Assembly (NCBI GenBank): GCA_020055645.1
Contig: JAECZT010000019.1
Location: 1-64,000, forward strand
Direction of reading: 5' to 3'
DNA length: 64,000 nt
DNA from: Tomocerus qinae
Taxonomy: Eukaryota; Arthropoda; Collembola; Entomobryomorpha; Tomoceridae
Of this stretch, positions 1 through 13,478 are shown in pieces; positions within the stretch are counted from its first letter, which is position 1; each line of letters starts with the position of its first letter. The translations under genes were made by a program, and so were the position numbers. The notes under the pieces were generated by a model. The model did not search any database and had not been told where the DNA came from. It worked only from the letters and a program-made list of their open reading frames with translations.

Positions 1-2092
1 AGATATTATTGTAAATTATATATATAAACGAAGTCTTTCGATTATTAGAAATATAATTATGATTTTTACGCAGTATATAAAATTTTTAATAATTTGCCTA
101 TTAACATTTAAATTTGGAACGTCCTCTGCGAAAAGAATAATAGTCAGATAGAAGTATTTTACAATGTGAATACTTCTGTATTATATACTATAACACGGAC
201 TGTCCATAAATGACAATAGTAGAAGCCAGGAAAAACGTCTTTGTTTAAGTATCATTAAGTCAGAACCGAACGACAATATATTACTGGTTACGTTGAATAA
301 TGATTAAAGCATTCTCATTTATATCTGCAATTTCGGTTTACAATTAATAAACTTGAATCTTTGCTGCGAAAAGAATTAATAGTAATTATCAGTTTAGCAT
401 TGCCTTTAAAAAATTAAATTTCACGCTTTGAAAGCACTAACTAATTCAAAGAACTACCACCAAGTGTGAATTGTGAACACGAAACCTTGGTAAATAAATT
501 ATTCATATTTTAAAGAATTAAAATTTCCGGTTTTAACGGGTAATAACTGTTTTTTTCAAATAACCTGAAAAATTATATTTTAAAAAATACAATAAGAAAT
601 GCCATTACGCATTAATTATACTTTTGTGGTAGACAGATATTATTGTAAATTATATAAACGAAGTCTTTCGATTATTAGAAATATAATTATGATTTTTACA
701 GAGTATCTAAAACTGTTTTTAATTTGCCTATAAACATTTAAATTTGGAACGTCCTCTGCGAAAAGAATAACAGAGTCAGATAAAAGCGTTTTACAATAAT
801 AATACTTCAGTATTATATACTATTATATGAACTGTTCAAAAATGACAATAGTAGAAGCTATAAAAAAGGTCTTTGTTTAAGAACTATAAGGTCTGAACCG
901 AACGACAATATATTACTGGTTACGTTGAATAATGATTAAAGTATTCTCATTTATATCTGCAATTTCGGTTTACAATTAATACACTTGAATCTTTACTGCG
1001 AAAAGAATTAATAGTATTTATCAGTGTAGCATTGCCTTTTAAAAATTAAATTTTACGCTTTGAAAGCACTAACTAATTCAAAGAACTACCACCAAGAGTG
1101 AATTGTGAACACGAAACCTTGGTAAATAAATTATTCATATTTTAAAGAATTAAAATTTCCGGTTTTAACGGGTAATAACTGTTTTTTCAAATAACCTGAA
1201 AAATTCTATTTTAAAAAATACAATAAGAATTGCCATTACGCATTAATTATACTTTTGTGGTACACAGATATTATTGTAAATTATATAAACGAAGTCTTTC
1301 GATTATTAGAAATATAATTATGATTTTTACAGAGTATCTAAAACTGTTTTTAATTTGCCTATAAACATTTAAATTTGGAACGTCCCCTGCGAAAAGAATA
1401 ATAGAGTCAGATAAAAGCGTTTTACAATAATAATACTTCAGTATTATATACTATTATATGAACTGTTCAAAAATGACAATAGTAGAAGCTATAAAAAAGG
1501 TCTTTGTTTAAGAACCATAAGGTCTGAACCGAACGACAATATATTAATGGTTACGTTGAATAATGATTAAAGTATTCTCATTTATATCTGCAATTTCGGT
1601 TTACAATTAATACACTTAAATCTTTACTGCGAAAAGAATTAATAGTATTTATCGGTGTAGCATTGCCTTTTAAAAATTAAATTTTACGCTTTGAAAGCAC
1701 TAACTAATTCAAAGAACTACCACCAAGAGTGAATTGTGAACATGAAACCTTGGTAAATAAATTATTCACATTTTAAAGAATTAAAATTTCCGGTTTTAAT
1801 GGGTAATAACTGTTTTTTTCAAATAACCTGAAAAATTCTATTTTAAAAAATACAATAAGAAATGCCATTACGCATTAATTCTACTTTTGTGGTAGACAGA
1901 TATTATTGTAAATTATATAAACGAAGTCTTTCGATTATTAGAAATATAATTATGATTTTTACACAGTATATAAAATTTTCTATCATTTGTCTATAAACAT
2001 TTAAATTTGAAACGTCCTTTGCGAAAAAAATAATAGTCAGATAGAAGTATTTTACAATGTGAATACTTCTGTATTATATACTATAACACGGA
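1..2092 (-). repeat. 630-bp satellite array, minus orientation
   Basis: About 3.3 tandem monomers of the 630-bp satellite, reading as the reverse complement of the array that starts at 2093. It matches 60121-62212 at a constant offset of 60,120 bp with only scattered substitutions and small indels, for example an extra TATA near position 20. No gene is seen. The orientation flips at its right end. Confidence 0.95.
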
Positions 2093-2104
2093 TTAATAAT
2101 AATT
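2086..2104. other. Head-to-head satellite inversion junction, copy 1
   Basis: The minus-orientation monomer breaks off after ACACGGA (ends 2092). After a few bases (TTAAT) the plus-orientation monomer begins at AATAATTTATTTACC. The same break with the same joining bases is present at 62206-62224. It is an inversion breakpoint inside the satellite, not an insertion. Confidence 0.9.
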
Positions 2105-2423
2105 TATTTACCAAGGTTTCGTGTTCACAATTCACACTTGGTGGTAGTTCTTTGAATTAGTTAGTGCTTTCAAAGCGTGAAATTTAATTTTTTAAAGGCA
2201 ATGCTAAACTGATAATTACTATTAATTCTTTTCGCAGCAAAGATTCAAGTTTATTAATTGTAAACCGAAATTGCAGATATAAATGAGAATACTTTAATCA
2301 TTATTCAACGTAACCAGTATTATATTGTCGTTCGGTTCTGACTTAATGATACTTAAACAAAGACGTTTTTCCTGGCTTCTACTATTGTCATTTATGGACA
2401 GTCCGTGTTATAGTATATAATAC

Positions 2424-2451
2424 AGAAGTATTCACATTGTAAAATACTTCT
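2424..2451. other. Stem-loop carried by type A satellite monomers (one example)
   Basis: AGAAGTATT (2424-2432) pairs perfectly with AATACTTCT (2443-2451) across a 10-nt loop. The hairpin is present in the type A monomers. In type B monomers the right half changes to AAACGCTTTT, which destroys the pairing. A structural or protein-binding role is only a guess. Confidence 0.6.
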
Positions 2452-5400
2452 ATCTGACTATTATTCTTTTCGCAGAGGACGTTCCAAATTTAAATGTTAA
2501 TAGGCAAATTATTAAAAATTTTATATACTGCGTAAAAATCATAATTATATTTCTAATAATCGAAAGACTTCGTTTATATAATTTACAATAATATCTGTCT
2601 ACCACAAAAGTATAATTAATGCGTAATGGCATTTCTTATTGTATTTTTTAAAATATAATTTTTCAGGTTATTTGAAAAAAACAGTTATTACCCGTTAAAA
2701 CCGGAAATTTTAATTCTTTAAAATATGAATAATTTATTTACCAAGGTTTCGTGTTCACAATTCATATTTGGTGGTAGTTCTTTGAATTAGTTAGTGCTTT
2801 CAAAGCGTAAAATTTAATTTTTAAAAGGCAATGCTACACTGATAAATACTATTAATTCTTATCGCAGCAAAGATTCAAGTTTATTAATTGTAAACCGAAA
2901 TTGCAGATATAAATGAGAATACTTTAATCATTATTCAACGTAACCAGTATTATATTGTCGTTCGGTTCTGACTTTATGATACTTAAACAAAGACGTTTTT
3001 CCTGGCTTCTACTATTGTCATTTATGGACAGTCCGTGTTATAGTATATAATACAGAAGTATTCACATTGTAAAATACTTCTATCTGACTATTATTCTTTT
3101 CGCAGAGGACGTTCCAAATTTAAATGTTTATAGGCAAATTATAAAAAATTTTATATACTGCGTAAAAATCATAATTATATTTCTAATAATCGAAAGACTT
3201 CGTTTATATAATTTACAATAATATCTGTCTACCACAAAAGTATAATTAATGCGTAATGGCATTTCTTATTGTATTTTTTAAAATATAATTTTTCAGGTTA
3301 TTTGAAAAAAACAGTTATTACCCGTTAAAACCGGAAATTTTAATTCTTTAAAATATGAATAATTTATTTACCAAGGTTTCGTGTTCACAATTCATATTTG
3401 GTGGTAGTTCTTTGAATTAGTTAGTGCTTTCAAAGCGTAAAATTTAATTTTTAAAAGGCAATGCTACACTGATAAATACTATTAATTCTTATCGCAGTAA
3501 AGATTCAAGTGTATTAATTGTAAACCGAAATTGCAGATATAAATGAGAATGCTTTAATCATTATTCAACGTAACCAGTAATATATTGTCGTTCGGTTCTG
3601 ACTTTATGATACTTAAACAAAGACGTTTTTCCTGGCTTCTACTATTGTCATTTATGGACAGTCCGTGTTATAGTATATAATACAGAAGTATTCACATTGT
3701 AAAATACTTCTATCTGACTATTATTCTTTTCGTAGAGGGTGTTCCAAATTTAAATGTTTATAGGCAAATTAAAAACAGTTTTAGGTACTCTGTAAAAATC
3801 ATAATTATATTTCTAATAATCGAAAGACTTCGTTTATATAATTTACAATAAAATCTGTCTACCATAAAAGTATAATTAATGCGTAATGGCATTTCTTATT
3901 GTATTTTTTAAAATAGAATTTTTCAGGTTATTTGAAAAAAACAGCTATTACCCGTTAAAACCGGAAATTTTAATTCTTTAAAATATGAATAATTTATTTA
4001 CCAAGGTTTAGTGTTCACAATTCACACTTGGTGGTAGTTCTTTGAATTAGTTAGTGCTTTCAAAGCGTAAACTTTAATTTTTTAAAGGCAATGCTAAACT
4101 GATAATTACTATTAATTCTTTTCGCAGCAAAGATTCAAGTTTATTAATTGTAAACCGAAATTGCAGATATAAATGAGAATACTTTAATCATTATTCAACG
4201 TAACCAGTATTATATTGTCGTTCGGTTCTGACTTAATGATACTTAAACAAAGACGTTTTGCCTAGCTTCTACTATTGTCATTTATGGACAGTCCGTGTTA
4301 TAGTATATAATACAGAAGTATTCACATTGTGAAATACTTCTATCTGACTATTATTTTTTTCGCAAAGGACGTTCCAAATTTAGATGTTTATAGGCAAATT
4401 AAAAACAGTTTTAGGTACTCTGTAAAAATCATAATTATATTTCTAATAATCGAAAGACTTCGTTTATATAATTTACAATAATATCTGTCTACCACAAAAG
4501 TAGAATTAATGCGTAATGGCATTTCTTATTGTATTTTTTAAAATAGAATTTTTCAGGTTATTTGAAAAAAACAGTTATTACCCATTAAAACCGGAAATTT
4601 TAATTCTTTAAAATGTGAATAATTTATTTACCAAGGTTTCATGTTCACAATTCACTCTTGGTGGTAGTTCTTTGAATTAGTTAGTGCTTTCAAAGCGTAA
4701 AATTTAATTTTTAAAAGGCAATGCTACACTGATAAATACTATTAATTCTTTTCGCAGTAAAGATTTAAGTGTATTAATTGTAAACCGAAATTGCAGATAT
4801 AAATGAGAATACTTTAATCATTATTCAACGTAACCATTAATATATTGTCGTTCGGTTCAGACCTTATGGTTCTTAAACAAAGACCTTTTTTATAGCTTCT
4901 ACTATTGTCATTTTTGAACAGTTCATATAATAGTATATAATACTGAAGTATTATTATTGTAAAACGCTTTTATCTGACTCTATTATTCTTTTCGCAGGGG
5001 ACGTTCCAAATTTAAATGTTTATAGGCAAATTAAAAACAGTTTTAGATACTCTGTAAAAATCATAATTATATTTCTAATAATCGAAAGACTTCGTTTATA
5101 TAATTTACAATAATATCTGTGTACCACAAAAGTATAATTAATGCGTAATGGCAATTCTTATTGTATTTTTTAAAATAGAATTTTTCAGGTTATTTGAAAA
5201 AAAACAGTTATTACCCGTTAAAACCGGAAATTTTAATTCTTTAAAATATGAATAATTTATTTACCAAGGTTTCGTGTTCACAATTCACTCTTGGTGGTAG
5301 TTCTTTGAATTAGTTAGTGCTTTCAAAGCGTAAAATTTAATTTTTAAAAGGCAATGCTACACTGATAAATACTATTAATTCTTTTCGCAGTAAAGATTCA

Positions 5401-8400
5401 AGTGTATTAATTGTAAACCGAAATTGCAGATATAAATGAGAATACTTTAATCATTATTCAACGTAACCATTAATATATTGTCGTTCGGTTCAGACCTTAT
5501 AGTTCTTAAACAAAGACCTTTTTTATAGCTTCTACTATTGTCATTTTTGAACAGTTCATATAATAGTATATAATACTGAAGTATTATTATTGTAAAACGC
5601 TTTTATCTGACTCTGTTATTCTTTTCGCAGAGGACGTTCCAAATGTAAATGTTTATAGGCAAATGATAGAAAATTTTATATACTGTGTAAAAATCATAAT
5701 TATATTTCTAATAATCGAAAGACTTCGTTTATATAATTTACAATAAAATCTGTCTACCATAAAAGTATAATTAATGCGTAATGGCATTTCTTATTGTATT
5801 TTTTAAAATAGAATTTTTCAGGTTATTTGAAAAAAACAGCTATTACCCGTTAAAACCGGAAATTTTAATTCTTTAAAATATGAATAATTTATTTACCAAG
5901 GTTTCGTGTTCACAATTCACACTTGGTGGTAGTTCTTTGAATTAGTTAGTGCTTTCAAAGCGTGAAATTTAATTCTTTAAAGGCAATGCTAAACTGATAA
6001 TTACTATTAATTCTTTTCGCAGCAAAGATTCAAGTTTATTAATTGTAAACCGAAATTGCAGATATAAATGAGAATACTTTAATCATTATTCAACGTAACC
6101 AGTATTATATTGTCGTTCGGTTCTGACTTAATGATACTTAAACAAAGACGTTTTTCCTGGCTTCTACTATTGTCATTTATGGACAGTCCGTGTTATAGTA
6201 TATAATACAGAAGTATTCACATTGTAAAATACTTCTATCTGACTATTATTCTTTTCGCAGAGGACGTTCCAAATTTAAATGTTAATAGGCAAATTATTAA
6301 AAATTTTATATACTGCGTAAAAATCATAATTATATTTCTAATAATCGAAAGACTTCGTTTATATAATTTACAATAATATCTGTCTACCACAAAAGTATAA
6401 TTAATGCGTAATGGCATTTCTTATTGTATTTTTTAAAATATAATTTTTCAGGTTATTTGAAAAAACAGTTATTACCCGTTAAAACCGGAAATTTTAATTC
6501 TTTAAAATATGAATAATTTATTTACCAAGGTTTCGTGTTCACAATTCATATTTGGTGGTAGTTCTTTGAATTAGTTAGTGCTTTCAAAGCGTAAAATTTA
6601 ATTTTTAAAAGGCAATGCTACACTGATAAATACTATTAATTCTTATCGCAGTAAAGATTCAAGTGTATTAATTGTAAACCGAAATTGCAGATATAAATGA
6701 GAATGCTTTAATCATTATTCAACGTAACCAGTAATATATTGTCGTTCGGTTCTGACTTTATGATACTTAAACAAAGACGTTTTTCCTGGCTTCTACTATT
6801 GTCATTTATGGACAGTCCGTGTTATAGTATATAATACAGAAGTATTCACATTGTAAAATACTTCTATCTGACTATTATTCTTTTCGCAGAGGACGTTCCA
6901 AATTTAAATGTTTATAGGCAAATTATAAAAAATTTTATATACTGCATAAAAATCATAATTATATTTCTAATAATCGAAAGACTTCGTTTATATAATTTAC
7001 AATAATATCTGTCTACCACAAAAGTAAAATTAATGCGTAATGGCATTTCTTATTGTATTTTTTAAAATAGAATTTTTCAGGTTATTTGAAAAAAACAGTT
7101 ATTACCCGTTAAAACCGGAAATTTTAATTCTTTAAAATGTGAATAATTTATTTACCAAGGTTTCGTAATCACAATTCATATTTGGTGGTAGTTCTTTGAA
7201 TTAGTTAGTGCTTTCAAAGCGTAAAATTTAATTTTTAAAAGGCAATGCTACACTGATAAATACTATTAATTCTTTTCGCAGTAAAGATTCAAGTGTATTA
7301 ATTGTAAACCGAAATTGCAGATATAAATGAGAATACTTTAATCATTATTCAACGTAACCAGTAATATATTGTCGTTCGGTTCAGACCTTATAGTTCTTAA
7401 ACAAAGACCTTTTTTATAGCTTCTACTATTGTCATTTTTGAACAGTTCATATAATAGTATATAATACTGAAGTATTATTATTGTAAAACGCTTTTATCTG
7501 ACTCTGTTATTCTTTTCGCAGAGGACGTTCCAAATTTAAATGTTTATAGGCAAATTAAAAACAGTTTTAGATACTCTGTAAAAATCATAATTATATTTCT
7601 AATAATCGAAAGACTTCGTTTATATAATTTACAATAAAATCTGTCTACCATAAAAGTATAATTAATTCGTAATGACATTTCCTATTGTATTTTTTAAAAA
7701 TAGAATTTTTCAGGTTATTTGAAAAAAACAGCTATTACCCGTTAAAACCGGAAATTTTAATTCTTTAAAATATAAATAATTTATTTACCAAGGTTTCGTG
7801 TTCACAATCCACACTTGGTGGTAGTTCTTTGAATTAGTTAGTGCTTTCAAAGCGTAAAATATAATTTTTAAAAGGCAACGCTACACAGATAAATACTATT
7901 AATTCTTTTCGCAGTAAAGATTCAAGTGTATTAATTGTAAACCGAAATTGCAGAAATAAATGAGAATGCTTTAATCATTATTCAACGTAACCAGTAATAT
8001 ATTGTCGTTCGGTTCTGACTTTATGATACTTAAACAAAGACGTTTTTCCTGGCTTCTACTATTGTCATTTATGGACAGTCCGTGTTATAGTATATAATAC
8101 AGAAGTATTCACATTGTAAAATACTTCTATCTGACTATTATTCTTTTCGCAGAGGACGTTCCAAATTTAAATGTTAATAGGCAAATTATTAAAAATTTTA
8201 TATACTGCGTAAAAATCATAATTATATTTCTAATAATCGAAAGACTTCGTTTATATAATTTACAATAATATCTGTCTACCACAAAAGTATAATTAATGCG
8301 TAATGGCATTTCTTATTGTATTTTTTAAAATATAATTTTTCAGGTTATTTGAAAAAAACAGTTATTACCCGTTAAAACCGGAAATTTTAATTCTTTAAAA

Positions 8401-11400
8401 TATGAATAATTTATTTACCAAGGTTTCGTGTTCACAATTCATATTTGGTGGTAGTTCTTTGAATTAGTTAGTGCTTTCAAAGCGTAAAATTTAATTTTTA
8501 AAAGGCAATGCTACACTGATAAATACTATTAATTCTTATCGCAGTAAAGATTCAAGTGTATTAATTGTAAACCGAAATTGCAGATATAAATGAGAATGCT
8601 TTAATCATTATTCAACGTAACCAGTAATATATTGTCGTTCGGTTCTGACTTTATGATACTTAAACAAAGACGTTTTTCCTGGCTTCTACTATTGTCATTT
8701 ATGGACAGTCCGTGTTATAGTATATAATACAGAAGTATTCACATTGTGAAATACTTCTATCTGACTATTATTTTTTTCGCAAAGGACGTTTCAAATTTAA
8801 ATGTTTATAGGCAAATGATAGAAAATTTTATATACTGTGTAAAAATCATAATTATATTTCTAATAATCGAAAGACTTCGTTTATATAATTTACAATAATA
8901 TCTGTCTACCACAAAAGTAGAATTAATGCGTAATGGCATTTCTTATTGTATTTTTTAAAATAGAATTTTTCAGGTTATTTGAAAAAAACAGTTATTACCC
9001 ATTAAAACCGGAAATTTTAATTCTTTAAAATGTGAATAATTTATTTACCAAGGTTTCATGTTCACAATTCACTCTTGGTGGTAGTTCTTTGAATTAGTTA
9101 GTGCTTTCAAAGCGTAAAATTTAATTTTTAAAAGGCAATGCTACACTGATAAATACTATTAATTCTTTTCGCAGTAAAGATTTAAGTGTATTAATTGTAA
9201 ACCGAAATTGCAGATATAAATGAGAATACTTTAATCATTATTCAACGTAACCATTAATATATTGTCGTTCGGTTCAGACCTTATGGTTCTTAAACAAAGA
9301 CCTTTTTTATAGCTTCTACTATTGTCATTTTTGAACAGTTCATATAATAGTATATAATACTGAAGTATTATTATTGTAAAACGCTTTTATCTGACTCTAT
9401 TATTCTTTTCGCAGGGGACGTTCCAAATTTAAATGTTTATAGGCAAATTAAAAACAGTTTTAGATACTCTGTAAAAATCATAATTATATTTCTAATAATC
9501 GAAAGACTTCGTTTATATAATTTACAATAATATCTGTGTACCACAAAAGTATAATTAATGCGTAATGGCAATTCTTATTGTATTTTTTAAAATAGAATTT
9601 TTCAGGTTATTTGAAAAAAAAACAGTTATTACCCGTTAAAACCGGAAATTTTAATTCTTTAAAATATGAATAATTTATTTACCAAGGTTTCGTGTTCACA
9701 ATTCACTCTTGGTGGTAGTTCTTTGAATTAGTTAGTGCTTTCAAAGCGTAAAATTTAATTTTTAAAAGGCAATGCTACACTGATAAATACTATTAATTCT
9801 TTTCGCAGTAAAGATTCAAGTGTATTAATTGTAAACCGAAATTGCAGATATAAATGAGAATACTTTAATCATTATTCAACGTAACCATTAATATATTGTC
9901 GTTCGGTTCAGACCTTATAGTTCTTAAACAAAGACCTTTTTTATAGCTTCTACTATTGTCATTTTTGAACAGTTCATATAATAGTATATAATACTGAAGT
10001 ATTATTATTGTAAAACGCTTTTATCTGACTCTGTTATTCTTTTCGCAGAGGACGTTCCAAATGTAAATGTTTATAGGCAAATTAAAAACAGTTTTAGATA
10101 CTCTGTAAAAATCATAATTATATTTCTAATAATCGAAAGACTTCGTTTATATAATTTACAATAAAATCTGTCTACCATAAAAGTATAATTAATGCGTAAT
10201 GGCATTTCTTATTGTATTTTTTAAAATAGAATTTTTCAGGTTATTTGAAAAAAACAGCTATTACCCGTTAAAACCGGAAATTTTAATTCTTTAAAATATG
10301 AATAATTTATTTACCAAGGTTTCGTGTTCACAATTCACACTTGGTGGTAGTTCTTTGAATTAGTTAGTGCTTTCAAAGCGTGAAATTTAATTTTTTAAAG
10401 GCAATGCTAAACTGATAATTACTATTAATTCTTTTCGCAGCAAAGATTCAAGTTTATTAATTGTAAACCGAAATTGCAGATATAAATGAGAATACTTTAA
10501 TCATTATTCAACGTAACCAGTATTATATTGTCGTTCGGTTCTGACTTAATGATACTTAAACAAAGACGTTTTTCCTGGCTTCTACTATTGTCATTTATGG
10601 ACAGTCCGTGTTATAGTATATAATACAGAAGTATTCACATTGTAAAATACTTCTATCTGACTATTATTCTTTTCGCAGAGGACGTTCCAAATTTAAATGT
10701 TAATAGGCAAATTATTAAAAATTTTATATACTGCGTAAAAATCATAATTATATTTCTAATAATCGAAAGACTTCGTTTATATAATTTACAATAATATCTG
10801 TCTACCACAAAAGTATAATTAATGCGTAATGGCATTTCTTATTGTATTTTTTAAAATATAATTTTTCAGGTTATTTGAAAAAAACAGTTATTACCCGTTA
10901 AAACCGGAAATTTTAATTCTTTAAAATATGAATAATTTATTTACCAAGGTTTCGTGTTCACAATTCATATTTGGTGGTAGTTCTTTGAATTAGTTAGTGC
11001 TTTCAAAGCGTAAAATTTAATTTTAAAAGGCAATGCTACACTGATAAATACTATTAATTCTTATCGCAGTAAAGATTCAAGTGTATTAATTGTAAACCGA
11101 AATTGCAGATATAAATGAGAATGCTTTAATCATTATTCAACGTAACCAGTAATATATTGTCGTTCGGTTCTGACTTTATGATACTTAAACAAAGACGTTT
11201 TTCCTGGCTTCTACTATTGTCATTTATGGACAGTCCGTGTTATAGTATATAATACAGAAGTATTCACATTGTAAAATACTTCTATCTGACTATTATTCTT
11301 TTCGCAGAGGACGTTCCAAATTTAAATGTTTATAGGCAAATTATAAAAAATTTTATATACTGCGTAAAAATCATAATTATATTTCTAATAATCGAAAGAC

Positions 11401-13140
11401 TTCGTTTATATAATTTACAATAATATCTGTCTACCACAAAAGTAGAATTAATGCGTAATGGCATTTCTTATTGTATTTTTTAAAATAGAATTTTTCAGGT
11501 TATTTGAAAAAAACAGTTATTACCCGTTAAAACCGGAAATTTTAATTCTTTAAAATGTGAATAATTTATTTACCAAGGTTTCGTAATCACAATTCATATT
11601 TGGTGGTAGTTCTTTGAATTAGTTAGTGCTTTCAAAGCGTAAAATTTAATTTTTAAAAGGCAATGCTACACTGATAAATACTATTAATTCTTTTCGCAGT
11701 AAAGATTCAAGTGTATTAATTGTAAACCGAAATTGCAGATATAAATGAGAATACTTTAATCATTATTCAACGTAACCAGTAATATATTGTCGTTCGGTTC
11801 AGACCTTATAGTTCTTAAACAAAGACCTTTTTTATAGCTTCTACTATTGTCATTTTTGAACAGTTCATATAATAGTATATAATACTGAAGTATTATTATT
11901 GTAAAACGCTTTTATCTGACTCTGTTATTCTTTTCGCAGAGGACGTTCCAAATTTAAATGTTTATAGGCAAATTAAAAACAGTTTTAGATACTCTGTAAA
12001 AATCATAATTATATTTCTAATAATCGAAAGACTTCGTTTATATAATTTACAATAAAATCTGTCTACCATAAAAGTATAATTAATTCGTAATGGCATTTCC
12101 TATTGTATTTTTTAAAATAGAATTTTTCAGGTTATTTGAAAAAAACAGCTATTACCCGTTAAAACCGGAAATTTTAATTCTTTAAAATATAAATAATTTA
12201 TTTACCAAGGTTTCGTGTTCACAAGCCACACTTGGTGGTAGTTCTTTGAATTAGTTAGTGCTTTCAAAGCGTAAAATATAATTTTTAAAAGGCAACGCTA
12301 CACAGATAAATACTATTAATTCTTTTCGCAGTAAAGATTCAAGTGTATTAATTGTAAACCGAAATTGCAGAAATAAATGAGAATGCTTTAATCATTATTC
12401 AACGTAACCAGTAATATATTGTCGTTCGGTTCTGACTTTATGATACTTAAACAAAGACGTTTTTCCTGGCTTCTACTATTGTCATTTATGGACAGTCCGT
12501 GTTATAGTATATAATACAGAAGTATTCACATTGTAAAATACTTCTATCTGACTATTATTCTTTTCGCAAAGGACGTTCGAAATTTAAATGTTTATAGGCA
12601 AATTATAGAAAATTTTATATACTGTGTAAAAATCATAATTATATTTCTAATAATCGAAAGACTTCGTTTATATAATTTACAATAATATCTGTCTACCACA
12701 AAAGTATAATTAATGCGTAATGGCATTTCTTATTGTATTTTTTAAAATAGAATTTTTCAGGTTATTTGAAAAAAACAGTTATTACCCGTTAAAACTGGAA
12801 ATTTTAATCCTTTAAAATGTGATAATTTATTTACCAAGGTTTCGTGTTCACAATTCACTCTTGGTGGTAGTTCTTTGAATTAGTTAGTGCTTTCAAAGCG
12901 TAAAATTTAATTTTTAAAAGGCAATGCTACACTGATAAATACTATTAATTCTTTTCGCAGTAAAGATTCAAGTGTATTAATTGTAAACCGAAATTGCGGA
13001 TATAAATGAGAATACTTTAATCATTATTCAACGTAACCAGTAATATATTGTCGTTCGGTTCAGACCTTATGGTTCTTAAACCAAGACCTTTTTTATAGCT
13101 TCTACTATTGTCATTTTTGAACAGTTCATATAATAGTATA

Positions 13141-13478
13141 CAAAGTTACTGTAGCTATAGTGATTTGAGTATCAGGTTACCTCTTCAGAATGTTTGAAAA
13201 ATGAAAATTCACTTTTTTCATTTGTGGATCTAAATTGGACGATTTAGATCCACAGCCAAATCAGCTCTCAGTTTTGACTTATGAATACTATGACCCAAAG
13301 GTTGGTTGCCATTGGGTACATACAGCTATATAGCTTTGAGTGCAGATTTGGCTGTGGATCTAAATCGTCCAATTTAGATCCACAAATTAAAAAAGTGAAT
13401 TTTCATTTCTCAAACATCCTGAAGAGGTAACCTGATACACAAATACACTGCATACTAGCTAATACTACAGGAACTTTG
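13141..13478. mobile_element. Foldback MITE (non-autonomous DNA transposon), 338 bp
   Basis: The element interrupts a type B satellite monomer. It begins CAAAGTTACTGTAG and ends in the inverted form CTACAGGAACTTTG. It is flanked by a direct 9-bp duplication AATAGTATA (13132-13140 and 13479-13487). Nearly the whole element is an imperfect inverted repeat: roughly 13160-13265 pairs with 13345-13440, leaving a centre of about 80 bp. Each arm also holds its own perfect 12-bp hairpin, GTGGATCTAAAT with ATTTAGATCCAC (13224-13253 and 13354-13383). There is no coding capacity. A 9-bp duplication with long inverted repeats is typical of Mutator-like elements; hAT elements usually give 8 bp, so the superfamily stays open. 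The related monomer at 17881 is an unoccupied site. Confidence 0.88.

Noticed and set aside
2450-2632. 60-residue open frame on the minus strand, repeated at 6235, 8127, 10653, 16041 and 62570
   Set aside because: It lies inside the 630-bp satellite and is intact only in a few near-identical type A units. Point changes and indels break it in most monomers, with no codon-like conservation.
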